A stretch of 64,000 nt of DNA from Fuerstiella sp. (GCA_022843805.1 JALHMY010000042.1:1-64000); one strand, 5' to 3'. Positions 28,690 to 37,536 are shown, numbered from the stretch's first letter. Translations and numbers: made by a program. The notes: generated by a model not told the origin, from the sequence alone.

Positions 28690-29619
28690 TCAGGCCGCGT
28701 CTCGCAGAGGATAATTCGACGTCAGCGGCAACGAGTGCGAACAGATCTCCGCCTGGACAGACTCATGAAGTGCTTCAATGGAACAACCCGATGTATAGGC
28801 GAACTCCAGCATAACCGTGTCCCCGACAATCACGTCCATCGGACGAGGAAGCGGTAAAATCAGCTGATTCATCAGCCACTGCACGGCCCTGCGTTCGCTC
28901 AAAACAAACGCCAGAAAGTTGTTCGTCAGAAAACTCACGGCGTTCAGGTGGCCACTCCTGCGAATGGTCAGGCTGGCCTTTGCCAGGAACTCAAGCGGAA
29001 TTTCACGACTATAGTCGATCGTGCTGTACGTGTGCGGATCAGCAAGCCAGCAGTCCTGCATATGGGGACCCGGCGGATCAAAAACAGGCACCTCTGCCGT
29101 GTAACCGCCAAAACAGAAATCCTGATGAATTAGTTGTACGGCCAGTGTGGAAGTGTCGGGAATAAACTGAGGCAGTCGTGGACCAAATCGGTCCTGATAA
29201 CGCCGACAGAAGCTGCGCAGAACTTCGAGCTGCTTTTCCCGGACCATCCCGACATGCAGCATCTCGCAGATGACAACATCCACGGGTTCCGGCGGCAGAT
29301 ACGTCATGGCATCGGCCTGCACAATCGTCACGCGATCACCACCAGGATTTTTTGAAAGAAACGAACGAGCGGCTCGAACCAGAGCCGGATTTCTTTCCAC
29401 ACACCAGACCTGCCGAGCTTTCCGGGCAGCGAACCAGGACAGCACACCGGTCCCGCCTCCAAGTTCCAGCACCTTTCCGTCTTCCGGAACGGACAGCTCA
29501 ATCGCCTCCCGAAAAGGCAGCATTCGCGACTGATCCCGCAGCATGTTGAAGTGATAATGGATCGGGATGTACTGCCCGAGCAACATTTCTTCGGGTACAT
29601 CGGTGAAATGATTTGTCAC
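28690..29619 (-). CDS. PRMT-like SAM-dependent methyltransferase (309 aa)
   Basis: The Rossmann methyltransferase core is clear: motif I GKVLELGGGTGVLSWFAARK (about 49-68), the acidic end of strand 2 in WCVERNPALV, motif II/III VTIVQADAMTYLPPEPVDVV, then VICEMLHVGMVREKQLEVLR. The last resembles the double-E loop of protein arginine methyltransferases, with one of the two Glu. The C-terminal half is a beta-barrel-like region, as in PRMTs (VPVFDPPGPHMQDCWLADPH). Bacterial PRMT-like enzymes have unknown substrates. The gene stands alone between two repeat-rich or empty gaps. Confidence is high for the fold and low for substrate. Confidence 0.82.
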   Translation of the reverse strand: MTNHFTDVPEEMLLGQYIPIHYHFNMLRDQSRMLPFREAIELSVPEDGKVLELGGGTGVLSWFAARKARQVWCVERNPALVRAARSFLSKNPGGDRVTIVQADAMTYLPPEPVDVVICEMLHVGMVREKQLEVLRSFCRRYQDRFGPRLPQFIPDTSTLAVQLIHQDFCFGGYTAEVPVFDPPGPHMQDCWLADPHTYSTIDYSREIPLEFLAKASLTIRRSGHLNAVSFLTNNFLAFVLSERRAVQWLMNQLILPLPRPMDVIVGDTVMLEFAYTSGCSIEALHESVQAEICSHSLPLTSNYPLRDAA

Positions 29620-29894
29620 ATGTTGCTCGCAAAACGAAATTCAGTCGCCCCGCCATCAGGCCAGTCAATCGCGGCGGAATGCTAAGGAAAGCACTGCAAC
29701 ACAACAAGACCATTTCCCCCCCTCCCGCCCTGGCATCCTGGCACTTCGAAGGCCGGACAGAATATCGTGGCAAAAGGCTCGCTGAAACCGGCACTGCAAC
29801 TCAATCATCATGGTGAATCACGCAGAAGGCTCGAAAACGGACCACCGGCCGGGACTGCCGTCGAACTCCATGCGATTTCTGAGACGACTGGAAA

Positions 29895-29923
29895 TGAGCC
29901 CGTCTGATTTTCAGACGGGCTCA
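29895..29923. terminator. Perfect 13-bp hairpin, likely terminator
   Basis: TGAGCCCGTCTGA and its exact complement flank a TTT loop. It lies 63 bp downstream of the minus-strand Tyr/Gly-rich protein gene, and the minus-strand copy is followed by a short TTTCC rather than a long U-run. The rest of 29620-29985 holds no gene that I can support. Confidence 0.7.
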
Positions 29924-29985
29924 TAGATTGCGGTCGTTGTCGAGCGGCAAACCTGGCAAGTCATGCGTTGACTGCACTGATTCAA

Positions 29986-30369
29986 TCAGAACCCGAAATA
30001 CACGCGTGAACTGCCGCCCCCGATTGAGAAACCTGGTCGAGAATAGTATCGGTTGGTGTAGCCGCGGTATGGAGACGACCTGTACTGATTTCTATAGTCC
30101 CGAACGCGACCATAATTCCCACCATAGTAGTCGTGATTGCGATAACCGTACTGTTCGGAGTTTCGATACTGCCGGTTCCTGTTGTACCCGTAGTTGTTTT
30201 GGTAACGATTGAGTCGACGCCCATAAGCATCTGACCCATAGCCGCTGAACTGACCACCATTGCCAATCGCCAGACCCTGCGATCCCACCTGAATTTGCAG
30301 GTCCTGAGCCGCCACGATGGATGACGAAGCCAGTCCGCATAGTAACGCTGTCGTAAGCAGATATTTCAT
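29986..30369 (-). CDS. Secreted Tyr/Gly/Asn/Arg-rich protein (127 aa)
   Basis: A clean signal peptide (MKYLLTTALLCGLASSSIVA, cleavage after AQ at about 22) precedes a low-complexity, basic, aromatic mature chain. It is dominated by Tyr, Arg, Asn and Gly, in repeats such as RYQNNYGYNRNRQYRN and YRNHDYYGGNYGRVRDYRNQ. No known domain or cysteine is present. Such chains occur as envelope-associated or matrix proteins in planctomycetes, but no role is established. It lies 29 bp downstream of the next secreted protein on the same strand and is probably co-transcribed with it. Confidence 0.8.
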   Translation of the reverse strand: MKYLLTTALLCGLASSSIVAAQDLQIQVGSQGLAIGNGGQFSGYGSDAYGRRLNRYQNNYGYNRNRQYRNSEQYGYRNHDYYGGNYGRVRDYRNQYRSSPYRGYTNRYYSRPGFSIGGGSSRVYFGF

Positions 30370-30398
30370 ATTGAACTTTCTCTCGGTAGACCATCCCG

Positions 30399-31367
30399 TT
30401 ACCGACGTGAATCGTCGTTCGGGTTGCTTGAAGTGTTTGCAGCGTGACTTTGCGCAGCATCGAGCTTTTGAAGTTGAGCTTCCGTCAGCTGAGCTTCCAC
30501 CTTTACGATCGTGTCGGCTTCAAGCTCAACTAATTCCTCATGACCTTCGTGGATCTCTTTCCAGACCTGTGTGAGCTGTTTTGCATGAGTGCTGAACATT
30601 GGATTGGTGTCAGCTTCTTCATGCGAATTCGGCTGGGTCAGCAAATACTCACGTACACGGCCATCGGGCTGCGCGATTCCCACACGAATCGCGACGATAT
30701 TCAGATCTCCGTCAAGCCCCGACCATGCGGCCTTCTCATGATTATCCGAACGTTTTGAATCCTCCGCCGATCGTTTCTCGCGGCGGTTCGCTTTCCTGAC
30801 ATTGACCGTCTTGTCATCCGTGTCTTTGGCAGCTCTGTGCTTCTCAGCATTTTCCTTCGTGCCAAGGGCTACAGGTTTCTTCCCTTCTGAGTCATCAGCA
30901 CCAGTTTTAGCCTCCGGACTCTTTCCTGTTTCTGCCGGATTTGTCTGGTGATCCGGTACCGTGTTGGCTGGCTGACCCGCCTGGGGCTCATGAGCACCGT
31001 GGTTATGAGCTTCCAGCCGAGCGGCGGCGATGGCGCACGCCTCCATGCTGATGGCCTGACGGTGGAGACCCTGCACACGGTCCCAAACTTCCTGCGACTT
31101 CTGATCGCTGTCGCGATAGACTGCCAGTAGTTGCTGCTTCTGCTCTTCGTTCAGTTCAAGCTGACTGAACAACTCGGGCAATTCAGTTCGCTGATTCTGT
31201 TCTGAGGTCGACTCACCATTCTCGGGCTTGTCAGCCTGCGAACCGAGCTTGTTTGCGCGTTCTGTCTGGTCAGGTTGCTGCGAGTCCTTCTGCTGGGTCT
31301 TCTGCTGTGCGGTGGCCGCAACGAGCAGAGATGCGGACACAATTCCTGTCATCACTAGTCGGATCAT
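30399..31367 (-). CDS. Secreted charged helical protein, Spy/LTXXQ-like N-half (322 aa)
   Basis: After a signal peptide (VMTGIVSASLLVAATA) comes a Gln/Lys/Glu-rich region. Next is a helical stretch, LPELFSQLELNEEQKQQLLA, that resembles the LTxxQ repeat of Spy/CpxP-type periplasmic chaperones, with a further helix after it (VWDRVQGLHRQAIS). The middle is a disordered, charged linker. The C-terminal 90 residues are again helical and end with LTEAQLQKLDAAQSHAANTS, a second LTEAQ motif. The RBS GGAGA lies upstream of the ATG. A binding or envelope-stress role is a guess from the motif only. Confidence 0.75.
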   Translation of the reverse strand: MIRLVMTGIVSASLLVAATAQQKTQQKDSQQPDQTERANKLGSQADKPENGESTSEQNQRTELPELFSQLELNEEQKQQLLAVYRDSDQKSQEVWDRVQGLHRQAISMEACAIAAARLEAHNHGAHEPQAGQPANTVPDHQTNPAETGKSPEAKTGADDSEGKKPVALGTKENAEKHRAAKDTDDKTVNVRKANRREKRSAEDSKRSDNHEKAAWSGLDGDLNIVAIRVGIAQPDGRVREYLLTQPNSHEEADTNPMFSTHAKQLTQVWKEIHEGHEELVELEADTIVKVEAQLTEAQLQKLDAAQSHAANTSSNPNDDSRR

Positions 31368-32067
31368 TCTGAATTCTCCTGTTCACTTCACCACATGGAA
31401 CGCATGGAAACTGCCAACCGTGGCAATTGGTCGAAAGGCGCGATCCCATGAACTGCTTAGAGACAGGGAATGCAAGTGCCATACCGCCAATGGACTATCG
31501 TCGACCCTGTCTGCATATTCGGCCCCTGGTGTCGCACGAGGTAGTGAGGAATACTCAGCCGTTGAATCACCGCGACGCGAAGAACCCCTATTTATCGGAC
31601 GAAAATTGCTGAAATCGTGTGAAGCACGTTTTTCTGCTTAATTTTCAGGGAGTCGATTTTGCACTGCGGGTTGAGCATCCAGCGACGGTTGATTGGTCGT
31701 ATGAGGATTGAAGACAGGTCGGTCAACGGTCACTCTGAGCGGCCAGCTGGCACATCGCCATAAGCCGCTCAAAAGACTGGTGACGCCGTTAAGAACGCAG
31801 GGCAGAAAATCAAAGACGCCGGCAAGTAAGCGATGTCACACGGATAACGAACGTCGTTGTGCCCTGAACCATTGCTGTTCATAAGCCGACTGCTGCCATG
31901 GCAGGCAAAGCAAAGCCCCGAATGCGTCGCGATCAGACAGATCAGACAGATCAGACAGATCGGGCAGATCTGTCTGATCTGTCTGATCATAACCCTTGAC
32001 CGCTGCCACGACATGGGGCACAATCCCAAATGCCTTAATTGACCTTCGCATTTCCACCGGAGGCACC
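31368..32067. other. Intergenic region of 700 bp with no supported gene
   Basis: Small open frames are present on both strands, but none has a credible start, RBS and composition. The only structure is the 58-bp repeat described at 31931-31988. The promoter of the following four-helix-bundle gene must lie in the last stretch, but I cannot mark it. Confidence 0.6.
31931..31988. repeat. 9-bp direct repeat folded into a large inverted repeat
   Basis: GATCAGACA occurs three times in tandem (31931-31957), followed by GATC. After GGG and CA comes the reverse complement, GATCTGTCTGATCTGTCTGA plus TC (31967-31988). The arms pair perfectly over 22 bp, so the site could form a long hairpin or cruciform. 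It lies 80 bp before the four-helix-bundle gene. Confidence 0.92.
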
Positions 32068-32832
32068 ATGACTAAACTTCGAAAAAGCGGTGGGTATCGG
32101 CAGCTGGCATCTTTCCAGACGGCGACGCTGATTTATGACGCAACGTACTGGTTCTGCGAAAAGTTCCTGGACCCGCGATCCCGAACAGTGGACCAGATGA
32201 TTCAGGCTGCTCGATCAGGCCGACAGAACATAGCCGAAGGCAGCCGGGCCGCAGCGACGTCATCGCAGACGGAATTGCGACTGGTCAACGTGGCACGCTC
32301 CAGCCAGGAAGAACTGCTGCTGGATTACGAAGATTACCTGCGTCACCGCCGATTGCCGCTCTGGGAACCGGATTCGCCTGAAGCCTCTGCCGTGCGCAGC
32401 GTCCCTCGGCGATTCAGGCAGGATTCCCCCGATCCGTCTGATTCGACGAATATGACTGATTTGACCGACCGGCAGCGCTGGGAGCTGTATTCGCGCTGGC
32501 TGGACAGCGACAACGCTGCGATCCGGGCAAACGCAGTCATATGCCTGATTCATCAGGCCAACTTTCTTCTGGATCAGCAGATTGCCGCGCTGGAACAACA
32601 GTTCATCAAAGAAGGCGGCTACAGTGAACAACTGGCAACTGCCCGTCTGGCAAAGAGAAGGGAAGATCGGTCAGTTCAGCCTGATCGGACGAGTCAGTCT
32701 GATGTAGTTCCAAACTGCTCCAGGTGCGGCAAACTAATGGCCTTGCGCACGGCCAAACAGGGAAAAAACGCAGGCCAGAGTTTCTGGGGGTGCACGGGAT
32801 ACCCGGATTGCAAAGAAACCGCCGGGGTGTAA
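32068..32832 (+). CDS. Four-helix-bundle (23S-IVP-like) protein with a topoisomerase-type zinc finger (254 aa)
   Basis: The N-terminal 110 residues match the four-helix-bundle family related to proteins encoded in 23S rRNA intervening sequences: FQTATLIYDATYWFCEKFLD and QMIQAARSGRQNIAEGSRAA, then TELRLVNVARSSQEELLLDY. The second half continues helical (ANAVICLIHQANFLLDQQIA). It ends in a C4 zinc ribbon, CSRCGKLMALRTAKQ, then FWGCTGYPDCKET, as in the C-terminal fingers of topoisomerase I, so it may bind nucleic acid. Start is ATG at 32068 with CGGAGG six bases upstream. Two linkers (DSPDPSDSTNMTDLTD; DRTSQSDV) derive from DNA resembling the repeat just upstream. Function is unknown. Confidence 0.85.
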   Translation: MTKLRKSGGYRQLASFQTATLIYDATYWFCEKFLDPRSRTVDQMIQAARSGRQNIAEGSRAAATSSQTELRLVNVARSSQEELLLDYEDYLRHRRLPLWEPDSPEASAVRSVPRRFRQDSPDPSDSTNMTDLTDRQRWELYSRWLDSDNAAIRANAVICLIHQANFLLDQQIAALEQQFIKEGGYSEQLATARLAKRREDRSVQPDRTSQSDVVPNCSRCGKLMALRTAKQGKNAGQSFWGCTGYPDCKETAGV

Positions 32833-33009
32833 GGATCGGCTCACAAATCTATGTCGTGGTTCGCCGTCCGCACTTGCGATGATGCCTCGAAATAATTTAA
32901 CAGCACTTCCTCCAGGATGACGCGATTTTCCGGAACCGATTCGCCATTCAGTCGGCCCCTCGAATCGCGATGACCCATTCCGTCCCGGCCACAGTACGCT
33001 CAACACTGA

Positions 33010-33094
33010 GTCACGCGGATCGGTTTGTCACGCGGATCGGTTTGTCACGCGAATCGGTTTGTCACGCGAATCGGTTTGTCACGCGAATCGGTTC
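33010..33094. repeat. 17-bp tandem repeat, five units
   Basis: Five head-to-tail units of GTCACGCGGATCGGTTT (variants with GAATCGG) occupy 33010-33026, 33027-33043, 33044-33060, 33061-33077 and 33078-33094. There are no spacers, so this is not a CRISPR. The last two bases overlap the stop codon of the minus-strand DUF1501-LRR gene. Its position just after that gene could make it part of the 3' untranslated region. Confidence 0.95.
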
Positions 33095-35504
33095 ACACGG
33101 GCGTAAAATCGGAGACCGTGAGTTGAGGCAGATGGCCTTTCAGAGCTTCCACGGCTGCAGAATTCAGTTTCAGGTCAGTGATCAGCAGAGTGCGCAGCTC
33201 GCGAAGTTCCGCGAGGCACTCCAGCCCGGCGCTTGTGATGCTCGTGCCGACGAGATTGATCGCCCGGAGACGTGGGTATCGCGCGAGCGACTTCAAGCCT
33301 GCGTCGGTGATAGAACATTTCGCAAGGAACAGATGTTCAAGATTCTCCAGCGTTCCCATCGCGGCGAGACCCTGATCAGTCACTCGGGTTGCCGCCAGGT
33401 GCAGTTCCCGAAGACTCTGTACGGTCCCAAGGTGCCTTAATTCGTCGTCGCCAAACGATGTTCCGGCAACGTCCACGACAACAGCCTGCTGCTGGTCGTC
33501 GAAACGAACAAGATCGAGTGCCGCCAGCGCGTCGATCAATGTCCGCTGTTGATGCTGGACGAACAGACGGACGACCCCCGCCAGCGAAACGTCGGTTCCA
33601 TTGATTGCAATTCGTCGCAATTGCCGCAACGATCGCAGCAGGGGCAGGCCAGCGTCGGTCACTCGGGTTCCCGTCAGCCCCAGTTCCTGCAATTCGGTCA
33701 GCCCGGACAGGTGAGCCAGTCCCGCGTCGGTGATCGGCAGACCGTTCAGCAGCAGTCGATGCAGGGAACGACATTCTGCCAGCGCAGCCATCCCCTCGTC
33801 ATCAATGCTCGTTTCGTGCAGCCCGAGCGAGACCCAATGGCTTCGGTCGGCCCGCAGCCGCAAATCGTCTGAGGTGGTATGCGGCGGCATCACGATTGCG
33901 AATGAGTCTTCCTGGGAGTCGATGCCTGAAGTCGGTTTTGATGCAGAGCGAATAACAGTTGCAGGGGCGTGATCCCGATTGTTAACCAGTTCTGCGATCG
34001 GCTGTCCGGCCGGAAGGATCGGAACAGGTCGCCCCGCCTCATCGATAAATGTCTGTGCAAGATTGATACCCAGAGAGTCGTAGATGGTCGCCAGCAAATC
34101 CTGGTAAGTGACGGGACGATCCTGAGGAGACTCCCCCAGCCTGTTCGTCGACCCCACAACCTGGCCCATGTTCAGTCCGCCGCCATAGAGCAGTGCGCAG
34201 CCCGCAGGCCCCCAGTGCTCGCGCCCGGGGCAGCCTTTGTGAACGTGGACTCGTGGTGTCCGCCCGAATTCACCGACAACAACGAGGAGAACTTCGTCGC
34301 GCAGACCTCGCTGTTCCAGATCCTCGATCAGCGCACTGACCGACTGGTCGAACTGCGGGCCTCGCTGCCGCATGATCGCAAAAATGTTGCCGTGAACGGC
34401 ATGGTCGTCCCAGCCGATCATCGTGCGGTCATAGTCGCCTCGGCCGTCGGGCGAAAAACGCGTGGCCACCACGCTGACCCCCGCTTCAACCAGGCGTCGC
34501 GCCAGCAGGCATTGCTGGCCGGCCAGATGCAGCCCGTATCGCTGGCGCACTTCGATGGGCTCGCGTGAGAGGTCGAAGGCGCGGGCCGCTGCTCCGCCAG
34601 TCACAAGTTCGAAGGCCTGTCTGCGAAATGAGTCAATCGCGCGAAATGAATCATCGGTGGTCGGAAGTGAACTGCCTGAGCTGCCCGGTCGATCCAGTGC
34701 CGCAAGGATCTCGCCCCGGGCTGTCAGCCGATCAGTGCTGAGCGAGGATTCAAGATTCTGGATCGTAAAGCCCGGTTTCGCGGGATCGCCAGCCACCCGG
34801 AACGGCCCGTCCACAGGCCCGAAGAACGCCGGTCCGCCGCGATGGAGCCCGAGGCCAATGTCAATGTACCGAGGCAAATCGGCCGATCGATCGGCAGAGA
34901 ACCTGCTGGTCGAGTTCCCTCGCATTCCCCGCGCCAGTCGCGGGTCGGTCGAAGCACCAATCGCGATTCCTGAGCCCTCAGCTCCGCTGCGCATGTGACT
35001 GATGACGCTCGCGAGATCGGGATAGCGCGACCGCCCCCCGCCTGACTGATCGTACCATCCCGTCAGAACATTATGCGAACCGACAACGTGATCAGACGAC
35101 GGCTGATGAAGAGAGCGAACGACCACCGTTCGATCTGAAAGTGCAGCGAGACGTGGCAGAACTTCACAGTAGGCCACGCCAGGCAGCGATGTCTGAATCG
35201 CACTCAGTTCGCCGCGATACTCCCTCGGAGCTTCCGGTTTGGGGTCAAACGTTTCGATATGGCTCGGACCGCCATCCTGCCACAGCAGGATCAGCGACCG
35301 CTTCCTGCGGGAAGCAGTCAAACTGCGGGAAGTAGTCGAAGCCGCCAGAGCCTGAAGATCCAGGACCAGCGGCAGGCTGAGCAAGCCGGCGCCCTGCCAC
35401 CCCCAGCGCAGCAGGTCACGTCGAGTGAGGTCGCTTTCCCGCATGTCTTCCCGTCGAACGCATGATTGATTCAGTTCGCCGGGCCTGCGTGGCATCGTTC
35501 TCAT
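33093..35504 (-). CDS. DUF1501 protein fused to leucine-rich repeats (803 aa)
   Basis: A twin-arginine signal (TRRDLLRWGWQGAGLLSLPL) starts the DUF1501 domain, a sulfatase/alkaline-phosphatase-like fold. Typical phrases are LILLWQDGGPSHIETFDPKP near the start, GDYDRTMIGWDDHAVHGNIF in the middle and LLVVVGEFGRTPRVHVHKGC, then REHWGPAGCALLYGGGLNMG. From about 565 to the end there are leucine-rich repeats with the ITDAGL pattern (LPITDAGLAHLSGLTELQEL, SITDAGLKSLARYPRLRAIN). DUF1501 genes usually lie beside a DUF1549/DUF1553 cytochrome gene, but none is here. I kept the ATG at 35504 (AAGGG upstream); 35444 is possible. Confidence 0.9.
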   Translation of the reverse strand: MRTMPRRPGELNQSCVRREDMRESDLTRRDLLRWGWQGAGLLSLPLVLDLQALAASTTSRSLTASRRKRSLILLWQDGGPSHIETFDPKPEAPREYRGELSAIQTSLPGVAYCEVLPRLAALSDRTVVVRSLHQPSSDHVVGSHNVLTGWYDQSGGGRSRYPDLASVISHMRSGAEGSGIAIGASTDPRLARGMRGNSTSRFSADRSADLPRYIDIGLGLHRGGPAFFGPVDGPFRVAGDPAKPGFTIQNLESSLSTDRLTARGEILAALDRPGSSGSSLPTTDDSFRAIDSFRRQAFELVTGGAAARAFDLSREPIEVRQRYGLHLAGQQCLLARRLVEAGVSVVATRFSPDGRGDYDRTMIGWDDHAVHGNIFAIMRQRGPQFDQSVSALIEDLEQRGLRDEVLLVVVGEFGRTPRVHVHKGCPGREHWGPAGCALLYGGGLNMGQVVGSTNRLGESPQDRPVTYQDLLATIYDSLGINLAQTFIDEAGRPVPILPAGQPIAELVNNRDHAPATVIRSASKPTSGIDSQEDSFAIVMPPHTTSDDLRLRADRSHWVSLGLHETSIDDEGMAALAECRSLHRLLLNGLPITDAGLAHLSGLTELQELGLTGTRVTDAGLPLLRSLRQLRRIAINGTDVSLAGVVRLFVQHQQRTLIDALAALDLVRFDDQQQAVVVDVAGTSFGDDELRHLGTVQSLRELHLAATRVTDQGLAAMGTLENLEHLFLAKCSITDAGLKSLARYPRLRAINLVGTSITSAGLECLAELRELRTLLITDLKLNSAAVEALKGHLPQLTVSDFTPV

Positions 35505-36009
35505 GGATGATCCCTTCAGGTCATTTCCCGCATCGGCTCAATGTCCATCTCCGAAGTCATGGGCCTGTTCTGACCTCATAGCAGACTGTAGAGAGAATAG
35601 CGAGTGAATTCGTTGACCGCGACAGATATGTTGCGCCACGCTTCGAAAACAAGATTGAAACAGCATTGATTCGCATGGAGGCTCGCTGAAAAAAACAGGC
35701 ACGCGATCCGATGAAAGTTCAGTGTGAGAGCGGAAGAATGCTCGGCAGGAATTCCCTCGCCGCACACTGTTCAATATGCTCGCCGCAAACAGTTCAATAT
35801 GAAGGTCACAAAGAAACATAAGAATACAGATCGCATCGAATGGTCGAAAGTCGAATCGACCCGCAGGAACTCCCACGGCGGCCCAAAGGTTCGTTTAAAT
35901 CAATGGTTTGCTTATTAACTTTGAATTTGCCGATTTCCGAAGAAGTGATAGCATCTCGCATGCGAGTTTCGCAGACCGCAAATCAGGCGAATAAGAGAAA
36001 GGTTCAGTA
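35505..36009. other. Intergenic region of about 500 bp, no supported gene
   Basis: The DUF1501 gene reads leftwards and the hibernation factor rightwards, so both promoters should be here. Local composition is more AT-rich than around it (especially 35895-36005). I see no convincing ORF or repeat. The only near-repeat is TTCAATATG at 35771 and 35803. Confidence 0.6.
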
Positions 36010-36342
36010 ATGGAAGTTCATACTCTGGATCGGAACGTTGGGATCACTCCGGATCAGAAGGAGAATATCGAGCGACGTCTGCAGTTTGCGTTCGATCGCT
36101 TTTCTTCGCACATTCGGACCGTCGACGTGTCGTTGAGCGACGTGAATGGGCCAAAGGGTGGCGACGATCTTCAGTGTCGCATGAAGATCGTGCTTCACGG
36201 AAAAGGAGACATCATCGTGGAGGGCAAGGGTGTTTCGGTGGAAGCAATTATTTCCGAGACAGCAGATCGAGCCGCTCTGGCCGTATCAAGGCGCGTGGAT
36301 CGGCTCCGCGATGCGCAAGGGACTTCGATGTCTGGCCAATAG
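36010..36342 (+). CDS. hpf: Ribosome hibernation promoting factor, short form (110 aa)
   Basis: This small protein of the HPF/RaiA (sigma-54 modulation) family binds the decoding centre of idle 30S subunits and prevents translation in starvation. It shows the family pattern of strand, helix, three strands, helix: ITPDQKENIERRLQFAFDRF for helix 1, IRTVDVSLSDVNGPKGGDDL for the hairpin, CRMKIVLHGKGDIIVEGKG, and AIISETADRAALAVSRRVDR for helix 2. At 110 residues it is the short type with no C-terminal dimerisation domain. GAGAAAGG lies just upstream. The Gfo/Idh gene follows after 39 bp. Confidence 0.88.
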   Translation: MEVHTLDRNVGITPDQKENIERRLQFAFDRFSSHIRTVDVSLSDVNGPKGGDDLQCRMKIVLHGKGDIIVEGKGVSVEAIISETADRAALAVSRRVDRLRDAQGTSMSGQ

Positions 36343-36381
36343 GTTGCGGATATCAGCTTCGAGCAAATTGAGATTCTGGTT

Positions 36382-37536
36382 ATGAGCGGAAAAAAAATTG
36401 GTGTGCTGGGCTGCGGCATGATTGCAGAGCTTGGTCATCTGCCGGCACTGAAGCATGTCGCCGGGATCTCATTGCATGCCGTATACGACGTGAACTGGAA
36501 CAGGGCTTTGGAAATGCAGAGCCGGTTCCGGATTCCGCATGCTTTTCCGACCGAGAAGGCATTCTGGGAATCGGACATTGATGCGGTTGTCATCTGCACG
36601 CCGGCACCATTTCATCTCGCCAACGTCCTGCAGGCAGCTCAATACGGGAAGCATGTGCTGTGTGAGAAGCCTCTTGCCATGAACGAGGCAGATATCCTGC
36701 GAATGATGAAGGTCATGGAAGACGCCGGTCTGATGCTGTTGACCGGTTTCACGTACCGATTCAGCGGTTCCGCAAGAGCGATTCATCGACTGGTTCGAAG
36801 CGGCGCCATCGGAGAAGTTCGCGGACTGAGGCTCAACTATCTCTGGAACCTGCATGGAAAATGGAGCTGGAATGAAAACGGCGAACGCATCGCCAGTCCG
36901 CTGCGAGTCGGTCGCATGCTGGAAGGCGGGCCGATGGTGGACTGCGGGGTTCATCAGATTGATCTGGCTCGCTGGTGGCTGGGCTCCGAAGTGGAATGGC
37001 AGCGCGGCATCGGTGTCTGGGTCGAAGACTATCAGGCACCCGATCATCTTTATCTGCACATGGGCCATTCCTGCGGGGCACACACCATGGTGGAGATCAG
37101 TTTTTCGTACAACGCCACTTCTCGCGAACCGCGTACACACTTCCAGTATGAATTGATCGGGTCGGATGGTGTCATTCGCTACAATCGCGAAGAGCATTCG
37201 TTTGAGCTGAGAAATTCTCATGGAACTCAATGGCTGGCGTGGCATCCGGAAAAGAACTTCGCCGGCATGCACGGGGAATTCGTCCACGCACTCTCGACCG
37301 GCGATCTGCGCGACATGCCGACAGCGAAGGATGGGTTACTGGCCACTCGTATAGCCCGCCTGGCAACAGAAGAAGCGATCCGCGATCGGGAAAGAACCAG
37401 CCAGGATCATCCCTCCACGATGGCCCGAGCTGCGAACACCGTCACGTCAGAGGTCACAAGTCCGCTTGACCTCGAAGAACCGGCCGACCTTCCGCCGTCC
37501 ATGCTCTCAGCTCTTTTCGAACGAACTAAGCAATGA
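36382..37536 (+). CDS. Gfo/Idh/MocA-family NAD(P)-dependent oxidoreductase (384 aa)
   Basis: The N-terminal Rossmann domain has the dinucleotide loop IGVLGCGMIAELGHLPALKH (about 5-24). It continues with VVICTPAPFHLANVLQAAQ and the hallmark HVLCEKPLAMNEADI, in which EKP marks the catalytic Lys region. The C-terminal domain is a beta-sheet substrate-binding region with MVDCGVHQIDLARWWLGSE, the usual place for the catalytic His. Substrates in this family are sugars, inositols or related polyols; none can be assigned here. The last four bases overlap the start of the terC gene, so the two are probably co-transcribed although they have no obvious common role. Confidence 0.9.
   Translation: MSGKKIGVLGCGMIAELGHLPALKHVAGISLHAVYDVNWNRALEMQSRFRIPHAFPTEKAFWESDIDAVVICTPAPFHLANVLQAAQYGKHVLCEKPLAMNEADILRMMKVMEDAGLMLLTGFTYRFSGSARAIHRLVRSGAIGEVRGLRLNYLWNLHGKWSWNENGERIASPLRVGRMLEGGPMVDCGVHQIDLARWWLGSEVEWQRGIGVWVEDYQAPDHLYLHMGHSCGAHTMVEISFSYNATSREPRTHFQYELIGSDGVIRYNREEHSFELRNSHGTQWLAWHPEKNFAGMHGEFVHALSTGDLRDMPTAKDGLLATRIARLATEEAIRDRERTSQDHPSTMARAANTVTSEVTSPLDLEEPADLPPSMLSALFERTKQ

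Noticed and set aside
31931-31988. Possible CRISPR or operator array
   Set aside because: The units are 9 bp, without spacers, and fold into one inverted repeat.
33010-33094. Possible CRISPR array
   Set aside because: The 17-bp units are directly adjacent, without spacers, and there are no cas genes.
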